Positions 1-12,781 of a DNA stretch of 64,000 nucleotides are shown here, piece after piece; positions within the stretch are counted from its first letter, which is position 1; each line of letters starts with the position of its first letter. This DNA is from Perkinsus olseni (lineage: Eukaryota > Perkinsozoa > Perkinsida > Perkinsidae), in NCBI GenBank assembly GCA_013115135.1, contig JABANP010000011.1, positions 124,001 to 188,000 on the forward strand, in the 5' to 3' direction. The notes beneath the pieces were generated by a model. The model searched no databases. It had not been told where the DNA came from and worked only from the letters and a program-made list of their open reading frames with translations. Both the position numbers and the translations under genes were made by a program.

Positions 1-221
1 GCCATGAGAGCGTATGTCGTGATAGAGGCTTGACTTGAGCACACGAAGGAAGGGACTGATTGGGCGGGAGGGAAGGCTCAGGTGTGCAGTGGACACGACG
101 AGCCTAGACGGTCACCTTTCAGAGCTGCCCATAAGGACTATGCATGCTGCCTGTATTTGCACGATATCTTCATACACTGTGTGGTGAGGGTAGTGCTAGA
201 TGAAAAATCAACTTGGATAAA

Positions 222-1760
222 TTACAACACCCCACGGCTGCGATTCTTCTGGAGTCGAGGAGCTGTGGAGGATATGCAGTAGACCGGACTTCGAACCATT
301 GCTGCCATCACCTCTATGTCCCGTGCCATAGTCGCATCCACTCCTGTGAGTTCTCCTAACAGCGGTATGAGGACGGACCTCACCCTGGAATTTTCGAACT
401 CCAGCTGCGCTGCAGCGGCCGCCTTGGACAACAGAATCGAGCACAGCGTAATTCTGATGCGATCAGAGAGGGTTGAATCGTCGATAGGAGGCCAGGAAGA
501 AAGTCCAGGGGCATCTGACGGACCCATCGGCGGGTCTGCGAGGCCGTGTCGGCTACCTACGTAAGCTAACAGCTTGCAGGAGTCGTACATCGCCATGTCG
601 ACCACGACTTCCTCGTGCAGCAGCAGCTCCCGTATTGGTCTCTGTAGAGCCCTGATAGCCCCGTCGCCAGTCGCCGATCTTGAAAGTAACGGCGAGAGAA
701 GAGCTAGGGCAATATGGCCTACCGTGCAACAGTACGCAGTCTGATGATGTTGGTCATGATATTATCAGATGAAGGCGAAGCGACGAGGTCCTCGGACATG
801 AGCAACGATAGTGTTGTGAAGATCTCATCTTTTGTCCTCGGACTCTTCTCGCAAGGGGCCAGCGACCACAGCGGCTGCGACACAAACGTATCGAGCGTCC
901 ACGCAGCAGCGCACGACAGTCTCTACCCGAGGAGTCGGAGGCCCGACGAGAGTCGAAAGTCTGAAAATCTGCTCAGGACGGGTAGATCGCAGTTGGCCAA
1001 GTCATTCTCGTTACCAAGCAGTTTACTGGAAATACTCTCTGCGAGACGGGTGATCGGTTCGAACTTGTTAGGTGACTGTATTTCTATTTTGATTTCCTTG
1101 AGGTATGATTCATGATTAAACTCTGGCCTTAAAAATAATGCTGTCCGTGGAGGCCTTGTGGCCTGACGGCTCGGCGGCCTTTGAGCGAGAGAGAGGACGT
1201 CCTATGCTCATCAAAATCGCCCCCATACAATACAGTACACGTCATGGTTTCTAGTTCTCATGCACATCCATCTTTCTTTGTTCTCACATGATATCGCTTA
1301 CGAGTTAGCATTTCTCGATAATAATCTATGCGTTGATACACCTCAAACACTCGCCGGAGTTCGGAATCAAGAGCGTACACGAGGGTGAGCGAACGCCCTC
1401 CTCACCAAGACTGGCTAGATCCGTGCCATGGCTGCCACCCACCAGCCTCGCTATTCGTGCGCCCAGCAAAGAGCCTGGCAGGGCTGGCATCACTTCGTTC
1501 TCGGTCTTCCCAGAGGCCAGCGATCTCAGCCTCAGCCGGAGCCCCTGCGGTTTTAGTTGAACTGCTTTGCAGACAGCCCGACGACTCTTCGAATTCAGCG
1601 AGCCCTGACGCGTGAACGGTCGCTTGCGTCGGCGCCTGAGAGGGATTACCGCAGGAAGGTCCTTGATGATGGCGTGGAGGAGCTCCTCAAGCTGCTGTGC
1701 ATGGTGGGTGCGAGATAGCTCGGTAAGCTTGTCGACGACAGTCGGGGAGCCGTCACTCAT
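222..1760 (-). CDS. Uncharacterised multi-exon gene, helix-rich product
   Basis: I do not recognise the family. Minus-strand coding segments are visible at about 1760-1326, 1115-714 and 700-222. The first ATG of the upstream segment is at 1760 (product starts MSDGSPTVVDKL). A 45-nt GT-AG intron fits after the residues KDLPA. The segment near 700-590 reads as an amphipathic stretch containing RPIRELLLHEEVVVDMAMYD, and the next includes SVLIPLLGELTG; both look like helical-repeat sequence (ARM/HEAT-like), but this is only an impression. Exon joins between segments are not resolved, so it could be two genes. It lies immediately downstream of the CEP20 gene on the same strand. Confidence 0.4.
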
Positions 1761-2041
1761 GAATGGAGGGATCGATGAGGGAAGACCAGGTCCCGGAGGA
1801 TTGACAACGCAGACCACGGGAAGGCCAGACTGTAGCTAATTCGTGGTGAGGGATTATGACAGGTCTAAGGCGATCTCCAGCCTATGATGGGCCACCTTAA
1901 AGGCACTCGGTGACGGAGGCGCCCCTCACACGCAACACGACCTACCCTCAGTGAACGGTGAGGAGCCTTCATCGCCCTTCACACGACGGCAGGGCACGAG
2001 CTTATACATCAGCGGCCTGAGTATCAGCGGTAGAATCGACA

Positions 2042-2486
2042 TCATCGTTGGGACCGGTACATCGGCCCCTCCGCGAGCGCGGGATGGGCGCCGATCTCCT
2101 GCTGGAGGAATTCCCGACTGAACGGCCGCTCCTCCGGCGTGCCACTTTCTGAGGAACCGGTGACATCAGGTCGAAGGTTATTCGACTTGCCTGCGGTGAA
2201 GGTGGAGAGGGAATGATGGTAACCGTTGAACTCGAAGTATCTCGACAGAGGCCAGTCGAAGCAGACGAGACAGGTCCGCTGCTCACTCCCTGATGAGCTC
2301 GTTAATGATGACATTTTCCCTGGGTGGTTTTGGTATACTGTCACGTCCCTCAGTGTCGTTAAGAGTGTTGAAGATCTCCGCCCGCAGCTGAGCTCTGACC
2401 TTCCCCATAGTCCCTCGGGACTTCAATGCAGTCTCCAGCGCTTCACGGAGTTCCTTCAGAGAATCATCCCCTGGCTGGGACATCAT
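2042..2486 (-). CDS. CEP20: CEP20/FOR20-like centrosomal/basal-body protein (LisH)
   Basis: Small protein of the FOP/OFD1/FOR20 family, known to act at centrioles and basal bodies in ciliogenesis. Three exons: 2486-2287, 2240-2191 and 2148-2042. The introns are 46 nt (2241-2286, GT-AG) and 42 nt (2149-2190, GC-AG). The start is the ATG at 2486 (MMSQPGDDSLKELREALET). Family features in order: the TLK/GTMGKVRAQLRAEIF helix, the PPRENVIINELIREY segment of the LisH motif, then FNGYHHSLSTFTAESG and RPFSREFLQQEIG. The product is about 119 residues, shorter than animal FOR20, ending MYRSQR. The reading frame is continuous once both introns are removed. This implies a flagellated stage. The family call is firm. 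Confidence 0.88.
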
Positions 2487-2837
2487 CAGCACAGAAGAGA
2501 GGCTGCCCAGGGATGACCCCTGAGGGACCGCCCACCCGCCGGGAAGCCTCTAATTGACCACACTAATCAACGCTGACCAAAATCTTATTGAGTATCGGGG
2601 AGCACTGAACACGTCACTTAGCCTGCTGCTGAGGGGGAACCAGAGCAAGCATCTTCTATACACAAAAAGTGAATTGCCCCAGTTAAGCCAGCACCGTATC
2701 TGCAGTACGATGGTGAGTCAATGGGGTGGGTCTGTGGTAGCCCGTAGCCTCACCGAAGTCGGCCACGGCGGCTGCTGGGTGATGGGAATCCTGTACTGCG
2801 CCCGAGCGCACAGTACTAGAACCTGGAGCTAAGGTAC

Positions 2838-5331
2838 TCACCGCTCCGGAAGAGTAGACTGTGGCCTACCGAATAGAATACTGTGGAGGGCATGGTCGTG
2901 GGGACTCATAAAAACATCATCGTCATCATCATCGTTTACGAGAGTATCCTCTGGCGGCCCGAAAGGTGTCGCTTTGGCATGGCATATCTCTTCCCAAGTC
3001 CCTGTCCGCCGAGTCCAGCGCTGGAGGGCTTGCCTAGGGAGAAGGCCAGCATCCCGTACAACTCGAAAAAGGGGACGCTCAGTGCCATCGTACAATCGTG
3101 AGTGGGTCCATCAGAACGAGAAGAAACCAATTCCCTCTACCCGAAAAGGACCAATCATTCCCGTATCATCATACCTGTAGTCGCTCCACATACACTTAGC
3201 CTTCCCTTCGCAAATCTTCGGGCGGATCTCCGTCGCCGACCCCAAGCCATAGTGGTCCAGCAGATCACCATCGACGTAGCCACCACGATACTAGAGCGTA
3301 GTGGCTGTAGGGAAGCATAGCCGCTGCAGAGCCGGCCTACCTTTTCCTGCGGAGTCGGCTGAGTTGGCCTCCAAAATTTCATCTTCATCGAACTCTCATC
3401 AGAATCCTCATCACTGTAAACCTGAGGGGGTTGGCGATCGAAATATCCCAAATTTTCCGAGAGCATTCTTGCTGAGTAACTTACCTCAAAAATGAACATA
3501 CTGCCAGCAGGGAGATCCTGCTTCACAACATCGTCAATCTGCAGCATCTTCGCTAGGGCCATCATCAACTCGCGATGGTTGAGAAAAACGCCGATCTTCA
3601 ATCGGTCCCCAGTACTCCTCAGCGGTCTGAAGGAACCCCAGACAACATGCACAAGAGGCTAAGGCAGAGCTCAGAGGAAGGCGATGGGTCGAATGGGGAC
3701 TGCAGTGAGCGTCACCATTTCCCAGGGTTCATGAGGACTTGCTTCCGATGGCATCTTCAAGCCGATTGGCCAGTACAACCTGATAGGACAGGCACTAGCT
3801 GAAGACCGAGACACGGAGGAGCATCTCCAGCGGAGCTGCCGCCCCGAGGAGAGGGCAGCCCTCATCGGATCATCACTCGCCGGCACGCTTCCTTTCACGA
3901 ATCGAACGAGGATTCTACTCGCGCGAATACCTATCCCATATGAGCGCCATTCTTACGCAGATGCAGTGGAGTCCTGAGTGGACGGCTTGCGTGCCAGCCT
4001 GAGCAGCACCTCGGGCATCCTTCCCATCCAGTACGTCACCTGGGGCAAAGCGGCCAGCATTCACACAGCGACGGCTGCCGCTACCGTAATGACCCCTCAC
4101 CTGCTCGTCCCTCCCGAAAAGCTCTTCTGTCACCAATTGGTGAGAAAGGTCTATGAACTCCTGGATAGTCTCGTGTGACAACGTAGCGTTTATGTCGAAA
4201 TCTGATTACGCGCATGATCATTATCGATTCACGAATGCCTCACGACTAACGCATAGTTCAAAAGGTAACCGACCGACTTGGATCCTGCCACAGTATTTCC
4301 GCTGCGCTCCTAAGCGCTCGCTGTAACCATGTTCAGTAAATCCATTCTCGAAGTGCATGCTACGCGTGAAAATGAACTCAAGGATCGCTTCTGAGTTTCC
4401 GAATTGGTAGAGCGGGCAGAGTTACGCGGTTCTGTAAACCCGGCAGCCGCCCCTCTCGGTACCTAGTCCTTCATTTCTTGCAAAGCTGAAGGCATCGGCT
4501 ACATTCTTGATAGCCCACGTAAGAGGCTTCTTCACCTCGGTCAAGTCAGTACCACAGGCAGCTGATATCTTCGATAACAGGGCGTGCTGCTTCCGACGTA
4601 GAGTGGGGATATGCTCGGCCTCCCTACAGCAACAGCAGGGTGTTCGAGAGAACTCCACGCCCGCCGCATTACCATCGCTTGCGATCACGCTGATAGGTCG
4701 GCTTGCACGGGCCGTCTCTCGGCAAATTCATAAGGGTGTCCAACTTATGCATTGTCGTCATAATTGGCACGATATTGGGCCTGCTCCGGAGGTACCCTGG
4801 TTGACCGGTTCCCTCAGGGAACAGGCCTTGGATCAAGGACTGCGTAAAAAGGAACGCCATCCACACAGTGAGAGTAAGAGGCCCTTACTAGTAACGAGGC
4901 GACATTCCGGTCCATCCTCTCAGCAAAAAAGAAAGAGCTGCCATCATTCACATAGCTGCCCTCTGGAAGCAAGTAACCGTACTTCTCACGCAAATAACTG
5001 AAATTATCGGACGTAGTCGAGCGTTAGGCGGCGAGCAATCGAACCCACTTGCCGCTCTCCCAATTTTCGGCCAGCCCAACTCTCGACAGTGCGGCACCGT
5101 ACTTGGAGAATATCGGTTCACGAAACTCCTCCAGTTGTGGCTGAAACGACAAGACGAGATTGAGACAGGTCTCGGGCTTCCGTTTACCTTCATGTTGGGA
5201 CAGAGGTAGGGCACTGGGGCGTTGGGAGCCCGGTTGCCGTGCCTGGCTACGACGATCACTTTTTTCAGCGTCGCGCCAGTGCATATACTCGCCGAGAGAA
5301 ACAAGCAGAGACCGAGCAGAAGGCCGACCAT
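2838..5331 (-). CDS. Secreted histidine acid phosphatase
   Basis: Branch-2 histidine phosphatase that hydrolyses phosphomonoesters with a phosphohistidine intermediate; expected to be secreted or lysosomal. The chosen ATG (5331) gives a signal peptide (MVGLLLGLCLFLSASICTGA) followed at once by the catalytic VIVVARHGNRAPNAPVPYLC. About ten exons with 40-75 nt introns are readable: GLAENWESGKW, then YLREKYGYLLPEGSYVND, RSRPNIVPIMTTMHKLDT, REAEHIPTLRRKQHALLSK, ETIQEFIDLSHQLVTEELF, LKIGVFLNHRELMMALAKML and LPAGSMFIFE. The C-terminal Cys-rich part (KICEGKAKCMW, then TRRTGTWEEIC) ends in an acidic D-run and stop at 2838. The usual C-terminal His-Asp catalytic pair appears as NHREL, so the proton donor is uncertain. 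A second ATG at 5388 is less likely because it would bury the signal peptide. Confidence 0.88.
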
Positions 5332-5846
5332 AGACCGAGGTTGGGCAAGGGAAAGCGAAGCTTGGACGGGTAGCGTTACTCCCGTCATTTATCACGCAAG
5401 CCTCGTCTTGGTCACGTTGAAACCAATAGGAGCTCTAGCGGCAACAGCAGCAGGAGGAGGAGGACGAGGGAAGAAGAGTCGTTGCGAACTTTATGAGAAT
5501 TATAGCGATTAAATAATAAATTGAAATTTAACAGAGGCCCAACCCGAGGGCAGGTTGGACGCATAAATGTTTCAAGAAAGGCGCTAGACCATCGTCACCG
5601 CGCCACGAAATACAATTGGGAGGAGTCCTTGGACCAACTTGGTACAATGAAAAATGAAGGTAAATAAAAGTCAAGCGCCACAAAGTCAGAGTACACGGTA
5701 TAAAAACTAATGGAAGGTTTACGTGTGTTTGGCACTTCAAAGTCCACCGCGGTTGCCGGTCGAGACTCGATGCCGATGCCTTGCCTACTCAACGATGAGG
5801 AGCTCTGTGCTGCGTTATTCAGCCAGCCCGGTCGGCGTGTACATGT

Positions 5847-7275
5847 TCATATTTTGTACTTGCCGAGGGACAGGCCTCTATTGCCCGCTAGAATGGCCGC
5901 CAGCTCCTTACTGCTCTCCACAGGGACGACGGAACACCTCTCTTGCTGCACCATCTCGGAGGCTAGAGACCCTCGACTGCTTCTCTTCCGTACGGGCGCC
6001 TCCTTGTGAGCGTCATGATTCAAGTTGAGCCTGTGGATCTCAGGGAAGAACTTGGAGTCGGTGAGAATGAAAATCTTCAGTAGAATACCAGCGAGGGTGA
6101 AGAACAACTCCAAGGCAGCTGCCATGCCGACCAGCAAAAACTCATCGTAGAATCTACTGTACTCCTTTTTCGTTACCAAATTTTCCGTTCTTCGGATGGT
6201 TTCGCCCGGTAGCTCTTCAATTAGTGGGAAAATCTCCAGCGCGTACGAATCAGTATAGGCGCAATTACGAGCGTACACTCTTACCAAGCACGATGCGCCT
6301 TCCGGACTGAATCCGAAACGGCAACCCCGCAGATCCGTGGCCTCGGACACGGCGACCTCGAACAGGCCAGAGCAGCCCGCTTTCAAATCCTGGCCTCCGA
6401 TCGAGCCGGACTCCTCTACGCAGACCACTATAGCGGGCGAGGACACGTCCGGGTAGACCTTCTCGAAGACCGTCGTCTCTGCGCCGTCATCGTCTAACTG
6501 AATCGTCTGACGGAGGGAAAATTGACAAGCCTGTGGGCGGTTGCCCCGAGAAACTCACTTGAAAAACCAGTTCTCTCGAGTACTTGTAGTCGTAGGAGAC
6601 GGATATGATGCCCGTATGCGTGCCGTTTTCTAATTCACTGAAGGGAAGGGGATCCCCTCATGAAGCCAATAGGACCCTTCTTACTCTACTAGGTTCACGC
6701 ATTCACCGTCGGGACTGTAGGTGCCCGAGCAGCCGGGAGCGTCCGGCTTCTTCTCGAAGTAGTCATTCACGTCCTCGAACCAGGGGTATCTGCAGGATAA
6801 CTGCATCACGCTGGCCCAACGACACGAGAACCGAAGCCAACGACGAGGTCTTGCTGGATCTAGCTCGGGAACCCGTTAGGGATAGGAGCTGGAAAACCCT
6901 TGGTAACTCCCTTACACGCAGCAGCTGGGCACAGTCCCATTGAGGTGGCAGTCTTCGGCTGATTCAGCGTTGAATAGGAGACACACTGAGAAGGGCATCT
7001 GCAGGAGGAGCGGAACCACACCGACCTACGTGCTAAAGTGAGCGCCACCAGAAGACCCCCTCGAAAGATCGTCCGACTGGTAGGCGGCCATCGCCACAAG
7101 ACTACGCTGAATCTGAGAAGCAGCAGGGTCGGTGGACGGTAGGGGCTCACGAGAATTACGTTGTGAGAGCAATGGGGGCTACAACCGACAGCATAGTGAC
7201 GGCGAAGGTCGTCCATCGTCCCTGTATGCCTGCAGCATTTATCTCTGATAGATAATACCTGCAACGAGGAAGCAT
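5847..7275 (-). CDS. Membrane protein with Cys-rich ectodomain, unknown family
   Basis: Not recognised. The ATG at 7275 opens MLPRCRYYLSEINAAG, followed by a hydrophobic segment (TFAVTMLSVVAPIALTT) and probably a second one (GGLLVALTLA). A Cys-rich region follows (CRYPWFEDVNDYFEKKPDAP, CSGTYSPDGEC), then THTGIISVSYDYKYSREL, several spaced cysteines up to YARNC, a C-terminal membrane segment (FLLVGMAAALELFFTLAGIL) and a basic tail of about 90 residues. Introns of about 45-60 nt with GTGAG or GTAAG donors separate the pieces; the last exon begins at about 6505 after an intron ending in CTCCGTCAG. Topology suggests an extracellular Cys-rich domain held by N- and C-terminal membrane segments. Exon borders at about 7100-6850 are tentative. 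Confidence 0.55.
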
Positions 7276-7643
7276 GTCGGAACAGTGTTGGACGGTGGTA
7301 CCTCACAGATTGCTAACAATCAAGGGCGATGATGACCAGGGATACGTCATAGTCGAAAGGGGATGAGGAGTCTGGATCGATGTCCAGCTCGTCACGAGGA
7401 ACTCCCCAAGCGAAGGACGTGGACCTGGAGGGCAAGTGGCAGGACTTGACTCATGGGAGAATGGAACGAGAATAGATGTGAAAGTAAGATGCAACTGTGG
7501 GGTGAGAACAGTGGTAACTGATGAATCATCAGTGATGATGAACCATAACAAAAACTAAGATACTACAGTGGTCCAAATAATCTTGGAACATTCCCGAAGA
7601 GTGCAATACCGCCGGTATTCTAGGATTCTCGAGGGCACTGTGG

Positions 7644-9564
7644 CTAAATATACCCGATATCATCAATAAATATGACTGTCACGAGAATGAGGCGAATGCA
7701 GACCCGAAAAGACGTAGCGTAACCGCAGCGCGAAGGATACTCACCGTTTAACGAAGCTCTTCTTCTGGGGATGCCGGTTGATATGCCAGAACCACAGTAA
7801 AAGCAGGACCAACAGGCCACCAGCGATTTGGAGGGACGACAGGACGTACGGGTAGGACACAGTGACCCACCCATCTTGGTTGCGCCCGACTGCATGATCG
7901 AACTCCCGTGTAAAACAATACCAAGCGAACACGGCGACCACCACGCCGACACCTGCCAGCTTGAGTAGACCAAGTGGCTGGAGGTCCGGGCAGAGTCCTG
8001 GATGCATGTGATGGCCGAGGACGATGGCACCTGACCCAAACTATAGTCAACATTACACAAGAGTGAGGTCACCGTCAACAGGGCAACACACTAAGGGGTG
8101 AACGCGGAGTTGGCTCCAGTGCGAAGATGCAGCATCGCGCAGTCTCCACACGAACGAAGAGGATTGCTCCGCAAAACGTGCGGGAGCCCCGGGATGGTTA
8201 CGGTGGAAGGCTACAGGAATGCTAACATCATGAACGACTACCTCCCCATCGCGGATGGAGGCGAGAAAACCGTGAAGTGCAGAGCCCACGCTCAGTGACA
8301 TCGGTTTCCATCGATGATTGCAGTGTTGCGAGACTCCGAGTCCTCTCGTGAAGTCCATGAAAGCAGCAGGCTTACCGAACATGATAGCGCTGTGTGTCAT
8401 GAACAACTGCGCCCCCGACCCGAACGTCCGCTCGACGTCTTCCTCAGCATTCTTGTCGTAGATGAGTACGAAGAACTCCGTCAGCTGCAGACCGATGATG
8501 AGTATAATAACAGCCGTGGCAATAAGGCTCCTTCGCCGGACCACTACTGGGCTGTACCTGACACCAACAGCCATCACTCCCGCTGCTGCTGCTGCCACAC
8601 CTACTCTAGCATGTACACGAGCACACCGCTTTTGACCACACTCTGGTAGATGCTGAGCAAATGTGTGTACCACCCGAAAGGGCTACTAGAGATCCTCATG
8701 ATCTGATAGGTAACGTAGCACACCCAGACGATAAATAGCAGTATGTGGTCCGACAGGAAAGTTGTAAACCATCTGGGAACGAACTCTTCCCTTCTGACGA
8801 AAGCCAGGCACTTCCGCAGAAATTGGAACACCCCCGCAGGGTTGAGCTCCTCGTGATGCAACAGACCGTGGTCGTGGATCCTCTGATAGTTTGGCTTATA
8901 ACAGAAAGAAGCAAACCACGTAAAGGGCAAGGATGGTGATAACCGATGTCACCAACAACACCGTTTTCAACTGCTGGCTCTTGTTCTCTCCGTAGCTGGG
9001 GAACTCAGACTCACTCGCGAAGGAGAAGCAAGCGAAGACCGGCACTTGCGTAGCGCCCAGAAGGAGCGTCAACACAACCAGTACGTTGACAAACAACCCG
9101 CGAACTCCTTCCTGTTTTCGAGTGTGCAGCTTGTGGCGATGACCGTTGACCAAAGACCATGGCGCCGTCTCCGGGTACTTGAATATTCGAAATGGCAGCA
9201 GCAGTGTGAAGACCTTCGAAAGCACGCTAGAGCAGCTCCTCTCGTTGCCATCTCCATCCTCGCTGTCTTCGCTGGTTTGAGTACCAAAGTCAGCACTCCT
9301 CCGATACGGCGGCGACGGCGCTAGCACCGGCGAGCCCGGTTGAGTCGGGGGCGTCGATGCTGCATCATCATGGGGCTCATCATCACTGCATAAGCCCCCT
9401 AGCTGCTGTGATAACGTGTTTGCGTCCACCGAAAATCGGACAGATCTCCTTATATGGGGATGAGGGGTGGGCGGTGGCGGTGCTAGGTCGTCTATGTCTT
9501 CCACAGACTGATCACGCGAGGCCACTCTCGGTGACAGCGCCGGCTGCGGTAGCGAGATGTCCAT
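7644..9564 (-). CDS. Multi-pass membrane protein, about seven TM segments, unknown family
   Basis: Starts at the ATG at 9564 with a Pro/Ser-rich cytosolic region of about 140 residues (MDISLPQPALSPRV...), followed by several membrane segments. These include VNVLVVLTLLLGATQVPVF, LLVTSVITILALYVVCFFLL, LLFIVWVCYVTYQIM, SLIATAVIILIIGLQL, LAGVGVVVAVFAWYCF and LQIAGGLLVLLLLWFW. The coding runs through at least five exons; a GTGAGT donor follows KKSFVKR near 7741, so a short last exon is expected before about 7640. No catalytic motif is seen. It is adjacent to, and on the same strand as, the Cys-rich membrane protein at 5847-7275; I keep them separate because that one has its own plausible start. 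Confidence 0.55.
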
Positions 9565-9965
9565 TCAACCAGCTGTGAGTTTACTGACGGAGTACCACGT
9601 AGAGGGTCGCGTGGAAGCGCCTTGGGAGCCTTCCGTCTATTACGGGCTGGATTTAGCCGTGGGGCTGAACACAAGGCCTCAACTCACTAAGACCATTAGA
9701 AACCGTAACGTTTAAGGGGCGCTCCGACATGCTAACAATAATCTCTCACTATACTAGAGTGCATCGCACTCGACAGAATATAAAGATACGTCAACTACCA
9801 CTCGGCTACCGCACCCCTTTCACGACGTATTTAGTAAAAAATTAAATCTCGCTGCTTCGCTCCGCTAGCTGAGCGGGGGCTGGCGAATATACCACGGAAA
9901 GACTCCCTGGCCCGGGTCACTGCTGAGACGACTAGCAACAACACCCGACGGTTGACGGGTTACGG

Positions 9966-12781
9966 TCACGGGGAAGGCAGCATCCTGGCTGAAGCAGGAT
10001 TACTTGGTAACACTGGCTTCGTCATGTGAAGGACCTTATAGAAACCGCTGGTGAGTTTGATCATCCATAGCGTTGCAAGGCAGCCGACCAGAAGACAACC
10101 GACGTTGACGATGAAGCTGGTGGAGTAGCAGTCGGAGGACACACAGACCTTCTTGCCTGACATGATGAGGCGGGTCGAAGCATTAACACCTGGCCTTACT
10201 TCCATCGAAAAAAGATTCCGCATCGTAAAGACGACCGAAGAGCAGCGAAGCTAGCAGGAACGACCCCGTAACCTGAACGGCAAGTGCGGTGGACGACTCA
10301 GGCCTGGCCATGCACCCCTTCACCTGTGCTATCTGGATGAGAGTGTACGTGGCAGCTAGATGGCTTCGGCCATACAGCTCGGCGCAGATGGCAGCCATCA
10401 GTGACCAGAACGTGCCTTGACAGCAGAAGTACTGATCTCGAAAGCGCATGAGCACCGCGCCAACGCATAAAATCTATGACAAGGTTCTCGCGCACACGAG
10501 AATAGTGCTCCTCGCGAGGACTGATCACTGTAACCTAGCAAAGGCGTTAACCTACCATAAGCCATCCCAACCACAGCACAACCGGCAAAGACCAGCCCAA
10601 GCAGCGCCATCAGATAGCCAACAATCATCAGGACCAGACCGAAAAGGAGGGCCCACGGACGGACTGCTAGGGCATCCGACAGCCTACCACTGATCACACG
10701 ACCTGAAACACAGGATTCCATCACCGCGATAGGCAGCTCCAACGACTGCGACCGAAATTCCTTCGGAGTAAGCCTAGCAGCAGCAACCTCACAAGCAGTT
10801 CAGCACGAAGTAGAAATCGCAGGATTCTCTGCATGAAAACGCTTTAAACGATATTTCCATATTTTTGGCAACGCGATAAGCCAGCCCCCCACAGTACCAG
10901 CAGCATTGCCAATCGATATCATACTAACCATACTGGCAACGGCCCCTTTGCTAAGCCCTGCGGCGAGCCCTATCTGGGCCGAGTTGTTAATGACAGTGAG
11001 TCCACCGCCGAACCCGGTTAGGAGGGCAACGAAATAGAGCCAGAAAACTCCAGTGAGCATGCTTGCCGGGCCCTACCACAACATCCCGAACGTCCTTCCC
11101 AATCGATGGTAGTATTACATTCTCAATATGCTTAAAACAGCGTCTATCGCTGGTAAGAATCTCCTCTAGGGGCTCCTGTTTCAGCAAAGGATCGCTCTTA
11201 GCTCTCGGGTCACTCAAGGACCGGACCTGTTGGAACAAGCAATAGGGCCCTTGGCTCACATATTCCCGTCTCATCCACTACGAGGCGAGCAGAAAGCGGC
11301 CGAGCTGCTAAGATTTGACTCGTCATTTATGCAGTGCTTCTTGACAGAGTGAGTCGAGTCAAGAATTGGGACCTCCATTCCGAGTCTTATCTTTTTCGGA
11401 TGCGGAGATGATAATCTCAAAAACGTAACTCTCCGACGAACCTCCACCCGACTCACATCCGTTTTGACTGCTGATGGGAGGTAGAGCACAGTTGGGACCA
11501 GCACGAGCAGCGATATGGTGAACCTGGCACCAAGGCTTCACTCCTCCCCTGGATGAATCCCGTGTTCGCTTATTCCACGACCTTATCCCCGTACTCACGC
11601 TACAATGCCCGGCATGATGCTAGGGGCTAGCGAGTAGACTGTGAGCACTACAGCCAAGATCACGAGCATACCGTACGATATAACAAAGCATCTATGATAG
11701 GCGTAGTACCTGGGGAACGGCATGTGGTTGACGAACTCTTGCATCACTTACTCCACGCTAACGTCCTCATGTACAACAAATATGAACTGGCTGCCAATGG
11801 CCGCTATGATGGGCGCCGCTACTCCCACGGCCAAGGAGGAAGTCCAGAGAGTTGCTCGATAGGAAAGTCGCCGTTACACATACCAGGAAAGGACGCACCT
11901 GACACCCCTGTGAGGCTCGGGATTGGATTGCCATTCCGTCATTACTTAGCCCATAGAACGCCTTCACAATACCAACAACCTTCCCTCGGTGCCAAGGGAA
12001 GTTCTTAGTATTGGACGACACAAGAGCGGTATCCATCCATCCAACTCCTTGCCCAACACATAGGAAGCATAGTATCTAAGCTCCCATCATAGCTGAATAC
12101 AGAATGGCTATGCTCATTACTGGTGGCAATGGGGTCCATATGCCCAGCCTGCTGGGAAGCCAAACTAGGATATAACCACCAGCGATTAGTACGGAACCTG
12201 GGAATTGCAGAGGGAGCTTCATGCTAAGCTTCCTGCGACCGGAATCATAGCGAGGTGCAGATACAACGAGAGCGACATCAATTGCTGTATGCCTTACGAT
12301 ACTCTCACGCGCTACTAAATTGCTATCAGCGTCGCCACCCGAAATATTACCGATGAGTATAGTTGGACGAGGGCCATACTTATCGCAGAATAGACCTCCG
12401 AACACCGATAGACCATTACCAGCATTGAAGGCCAATGATAGGTAGGTCAATTGGGACTGCACACGAAGAGCAAACCGCGTCTGGTACCTCCATCAGACTA
12501 CTCCGATACGCTAGTCGAGATCTTCACAATGCATATCACAATTCCCACGCTATCACGATTTGTTATAACAAAAAAACACACAATAAGCGAGCCAAGGTTA
12601 GGGGATACCCCATCCCCAATAGTAGTACCTGGGTCAGGTCCAAGGCTAACTTGAGCTGCTCGGAGTACAAACCGAAGGTATAGACCGATCCACAGACGAT
12701 CATGAGCGGCAGTGAGGCTGCAGCTGTAGCCCAGGCAGCTACGTTGGGGCACATGGGATGGTCGCGATCGATGGTAGTCAT
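9966..12781 (-). CDS. MFS transporter of the nodulin-like family
   Basis: Twelve-helix major facilitator carrier of the nodulin-like type; the substrate is not predictable. It begins at the ATG at 12781 (MTTIDRDHPMCPNVAAW). First half: CGSVYTFGLYSEQLKLALDL, then SLAFNAGNGLSVFGGLFCDK with KYGPRPTILIG, and the family signature NTKNFPWHRGKVVGIVKAFY. A soluble loop (SDPRAKSDPLLKQEPLEEIL) separates the halves. Second half: FWLYFVALLTGFGGGLTVIN with NSAQIGLAAGLSKG, GRVISGRLSDALAVRPW, and FWSLMAAICAELYGR with GSFLLASLLFGRLYD, then a short tail to the stop at 9966. Roughly 12 to 14 exons. An apparent in-frame TAG at 12076 is removed by a 45-nt GT-AG intron (12076-12120), so the gene looks intact. Confidence 0.82.

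Noticed and set aside
12076..12078. In-frame TAG in the MFS transporter, suggesting pseudogene or stop readthrough
   Set aside because: A 45-nt GT-AG intron (GTAATGAGC...GGAGCTTAG) contains it and its removal keeps the frame and the membrane helix.
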